Assembly: GCA_002350065.1 (NCBI GenBank)
Contig: DEDQ01000077.1
Coordinates: forward strand, 1-8,142
Length of the DNA stretch: 8,142 nucleotides
Direction: 5' to 3'
From: Ruminococcus flavefaciens
Lineage (GTDB): Bacteria; Bacillota; Clostridia; Oscillospirales; Ruminococcaceae
Positions 6,701-8,142 of the stretch are shown piece by piece. Under the pieces are notes generated by a model, which saw nothing but the letters and a program-made list of their open reading frames with translations, did not search any database and was not told the DNA's origin. The position numbers and the translations under genes were made by a program. Within the stretch, counting starts at the first letter, position 1; every line of letters starts with the position of its first letter.

Positions 6701-6712
6701 TAACACTTGTTA
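6701..6712. promoter_or_regulatory. Inverted repeat at the predicted transcription start of the LRR operon
   Basis: TAACA-AG-TGTTA (5-bp arms, 2-bp centre) begins 1 bp downstream of the -10 box and covers the predicted start site. A regulator bound here would block transcription. It is short and AT-rich, so chance is a real possibility. Confidence 0.25.
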
Positions 6713-6713
6713 C

Positions 6714-6742
6714 ATTATAGCACAATATCCCGCGGATTGCAA
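6714..6742 (-). promoter_or_regulatory. Extended -10 sigma-A-type promoter of the LRR operon
   Basis: TTGCAA (6742-6737), a 17-nt spacer ending in TGC, then TATAAT (6719-6714) on the minus strand. The TGn gives an extended -10. It lies about 58 bp upstream of the first LRR start codon. Confidence 0.8.
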
Positions 6743-6797
6743 CGGATTTCACACAGTTTTCCGATTTAACACATTTTTTACACGGGCATTTTCGGGC

Positions 6798-6836
6798 AAA
6801 AAAATCCCCTTGCCGGCCGTGAGTTGCCGCAAGGGG
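6798..6836 (-). terminator. Rho-independent terminator of rpsT
   Basis: CCCCTTGC (6806-6813) pairs with GCAAGGGG (6829-6836), with a further GGC/GCC pairing inside the loop. On the minus strand it is followed by A and then seven T (6804-6798). It lies about 30 bp beyond the rpsT stop codon. Confidence 0.92.
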
Positions 6837-6866
6837 TTCATTTCTGTATTTTAAACAAAAGCTTTA

Positions 6867-7127
6867 TTACTCAGCAGCATTGAGCTTCTTAGCGAGCTGA
6901 GACTTCTTTCTTGCAGCCTTATTCTTGTGCATAAGACCATGTGCGCAAGCCTGATCTACCTTCTTGATAGCTACCTTGATAGCCTCTGCCTTATCAGCAG
7001 CACCTGTTGTGCAAGCGATATCAGCCTTCTTGATAACTGTCTTGAGATTTGACTTTCTTGCCTTGTTAGCAGCAGCCTTTGTTGCGTTAACCTTAACTCT
7101 CTTCTTTGCAGATTTAATGTTTGGCAT
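6867..7127 (-). CDS. rpsT: 30S ribosomal protein S20
   Basis: This 86-residue basic protein has the expected length of S20, a primary binder of 16S rRNA in the small subunit. It starts MPNIKSAKKRVKVN, the conserved S20 opening. The conserved C-terminal part is ACAHGLMHKNKAARKKSQLAKKLNAAE. The start at 7127 is set by a strong AGGAGGTG site about 10 nt upstream; longer in-frame readings have no matching S20 sequence. The gene stands alone, with its own promoter and terminator, back to back with gpr. The rpsT-gpr neighbourhood is, as far as I know, common in Firmicutes. Confidence 0.98.
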   Translation of the reverse strand: MPNIKSAKKRVKVNATKAAANKARKSNLKTVIKKADIACTTGAADKAEAIKVAIKKVDQACAHGLMHKNKAARKKSQLAKKLNAAE

Positions 7128-7242
7128 TTTGTTTACACCTCCTGTATTTGTCCGCGGATAATCCGCAGCGCGATTCATATAATAAAAGCACACGAAAACG
7201 TATGCTCCGACAGCTGCAACGCACAGCTGCCATACTGAGACA
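7128..7242 (-). other. rpsT: Structured 5' leader of rpsT, possible autoregulatory element
   Basis: From the predicted transcription start near 7242 to the ATG the leader is about 115 nt, long for a single small gene. Two hairpins can be drawn on the minus strand. One lies at 7231-7209 (the self-complementary CAGCTG twice around a 7-nt loop). The other lies at 7166-7154 (GCGGA/TCCGC with a 3-nt loop), 10 nt before the ribosome binding site at 7143-7138. S20 is known to repress its own translation in E. coli; that this leader does the same is inference. Confidence 0.4.
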
Positions 7243-7248
7243 AATAAT

Positions 7249-7277
7249 ATTATAGCATTTATTGCCGGAAATTGCAA
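7249..7277 (-). promoter_or_regulatory. rpsT: Extended -10 sigma-A-type promoter of rpsT
   Basis: TTGCAA (7277-7272), a 17-nt spacer ending in TGC, then TATAAT (7254-7249) on the minus strand. It has the same architecture as the LRR operon promoter. Confidence 0.82.
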
Positions 7278-7357
7278 TAGGCAAATTGAAATAATAACAT
7301 AACGTTTCAGAGAATAATTAGAGCATTTTCCACAATCGCACCCGAATGGAGGATATT

Positions 7358-8142
7358 ATGGCATTACGCTCAGACCTTGCAGTTGAACAGATACAGCCCG
7401 ACGAGCTCCCCGACGGAGTTACAGTCAGCCGCCGCGGAAGGGCTTTCCGCATAACTGATATAGTCATCGAAAACGATAGCTGCCGCGAAACTCTCGGCAA
7501 GGGCAAGGGAAGATACATCACGCTCGAGGGCGGAAGTCTCAGCCGATTTGCCGACAATTATGAGGACATGGCAGCCGAGCTCGCGGAGGAGCTCCGCCGG
7601 CTTATCCCCGAGGGAGCAGTTCTCGTCGCCGGACTTGGCAACCGCGATATAACTCCCGATGCGATAGGTCCGCGCATCGCGGAAAAGGTGCTTGCAACGC
7701 GGCATCTGCAATACGAGCCGGACTGCGCTGAGGAGGAGTTTTTCTCGTCTCTGCGGCAGGTGAGTGCTCTTGCCGGCGGAGTTATGGGTCAGACCGGCAT
7801 AGAGACCGCGGAGCTGATACGTTCGGTCTGCCGCGAGATAAAGCCGGCGGCGGTAATCGCCGCGGACGCTCTTGCCTGCTCGGACATAAGCCGTCTCGGA
7901 ACGACCATACAGATATGCGACAGCGGCATTTCTCCCGGCAGCGGAGTTTCAAACGCTCGGCGTGAGCTCTCTCAGGCGCAGCTCGGAGTGCCTGTTATCG
8001 CGGTCGGAGTCCCTACAGTTGTGGATATGCACACGATAGTCCGCAGCTTCACCGGCGAGGAGCTTGATACTGAGCTGCCGAATATGATGGTTACTCCGCG
8101 TGATATCGACCGCCTCACGGAGCGGGCTTCGCAGCTCATCGC
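7358..8142 (+). CDS. gpr: GPR endopeptidase (spore germination protease), 3' end cut by window edge
   Basis: The first 261 residues of the protease that degrades small acid-soluble spore proteins during germination are present. Family hallmarks are in order: ALRSDLAVE at 2-10; GLGNRDITPDAIGP at 92-105; ADALACSD at 169-176; GTTIQICDSGISPGSG at 181-196; LGVPVIAVGVPTVVD at 209-223; MMVTPRDID at 243-251. D101 and D170 are the likely equivalents of the aspartates linked to catalysis in the Bacillus enzyme. GPR is made as a zymogen that cleaves itself near the RTDLAVE-like site. Here only about six residues precede that point, so the propeptide would be much shorter than in Bacillus. GGAGG lies 5 nt before the ATG; an in-frame ATG at 7346 overlaps that site and is unlikely. 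Sporulation-sigma control is expected from the family, but the promoter is not clear. The gene indicates an organism with spore genes. Confidence 0.96.
   Translation, partial: MALRSDLAVEQIQPDELPDGVTVSRRGRAFRITDIVIENDSCRETLGKGKGRYITLEGGSLSRFADNYEDMAAELAEELRRLIPEGAVLVAGLGNRDITPDAIGPRIAEKVLATRHLQYEPDCAEEEFFSSLRQVSALAGGVMGQTGIETAELIRSVCREIKPAAVIAADALACSDISRLGTTIQICDSGISPGSGVSNARRELSQAQLGVPVIAVGVPTVVDMHTIVRSFTGEELDTELPNMMVTPRDIDRLTERASQLI

Noticed and set aside
6657..6752. Longer start for the first LRR protein
   Set aside because: It would begin upstream of the predicted promoter and place 32 residues before a good signal peptide. The ATG at 6656 has a proper ribosome binding site.
7128..7277. 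N-terminal extension of S20 reading through the leader
   Set aside because: S20 family proteins begin with MPNIKSAKKR-like sequence directly after the strong ribosome binding site. The extension has no counterpart and covers the promoter region.
7274..7304. Possible sporulation-sigma promoter for gpr (GCAATA, 18 nt, CATAACG on the plus strand)
   Set aside because: The -10 part resembles the sigma-G consensus, but the -35 part fits only with an extra base. Too weak to annotate without a mapped start site, although such control is expected for gpr.
1..8142. CRISPR array, tRNA or rRNA gene, insertion sequence or phage genes
   Set aside because: Looked for and not seen: no regularly spaced repeats, no cloverleaf, no transposase, integrase or structural phage gene, and no terminal inverted repeats.

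Overview
The window looks like chromosomal DNA of a cellulosome-building Ruminococcus or close Oscillospiraceae relative. The clues are a secreted Thr-rich protein with a Ruminococcus-style type I dockerin, BspA-type leucine-rich-repeat (LRR) membrane proteins, an ECF sigma/anti-sigma pair and the spore germination protease gene gpr. Assignment to genus is inference from protein style; no rRNA or tRNA is present. No mobile element, CRISPR array or tRNA was seen. Seven genes lie on the minus strand and one (gpr, at the right edge) on the plus strand.

Read in the direction of transcription (right to left), the minus strand holds four units. (1) rpsT (6867-7127) has its own sigma-A-type promoter, a leader of about 115 nt and a strong terminator. 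(2) Two BspA-type LRR proteins (4590-6656, then 3248-4600) overlap by 11 bp. They share an extended -10 promoter at 6714-6742 and a terminator at 3192-3231. Both are secreted and anchored by one C-terminal membrane helix followed by a highly charged cytosolic tail. (3) An ECF sigma factor (2601-3107) and its zinc-finger membrane anti-sigma factor (1703-2611) overlap by 11 bp and end at a 13-bp-stem terminator (1662-1696). (4) A radical SAM/SPASM enzyme (569-1552) follows a near-consensus promoter (1588-1616) and is joined by an ATGA overlap to a secreted Thr-rich dockerin protein (1-572), which is cut by the left edge of the window.

The most interesting unit is the last. A peptide-modifying-type radical SAM enzyme is translationally coupled to a dockerin protein whose linker carries four degenerate P-x-(I/V)-G-T-(T/M) units. 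This suggests, as inference, that the dockerin protein is the enzyme's substrate, giving a post-translationally modified peptide that is exported and plugged into a cellulosome scaffold. The LRR pair carries three copies of one composite module across two proteins and resembles a surface binding or sensing complex.

On the plus strand at the right edge, gpr (from 7358) is divergent from rpsT and is cut by the window end. The genes between 1 and 6656 look accessory (surface, sensing, modification), whereas rpsT-gpr is a housekeeping block.
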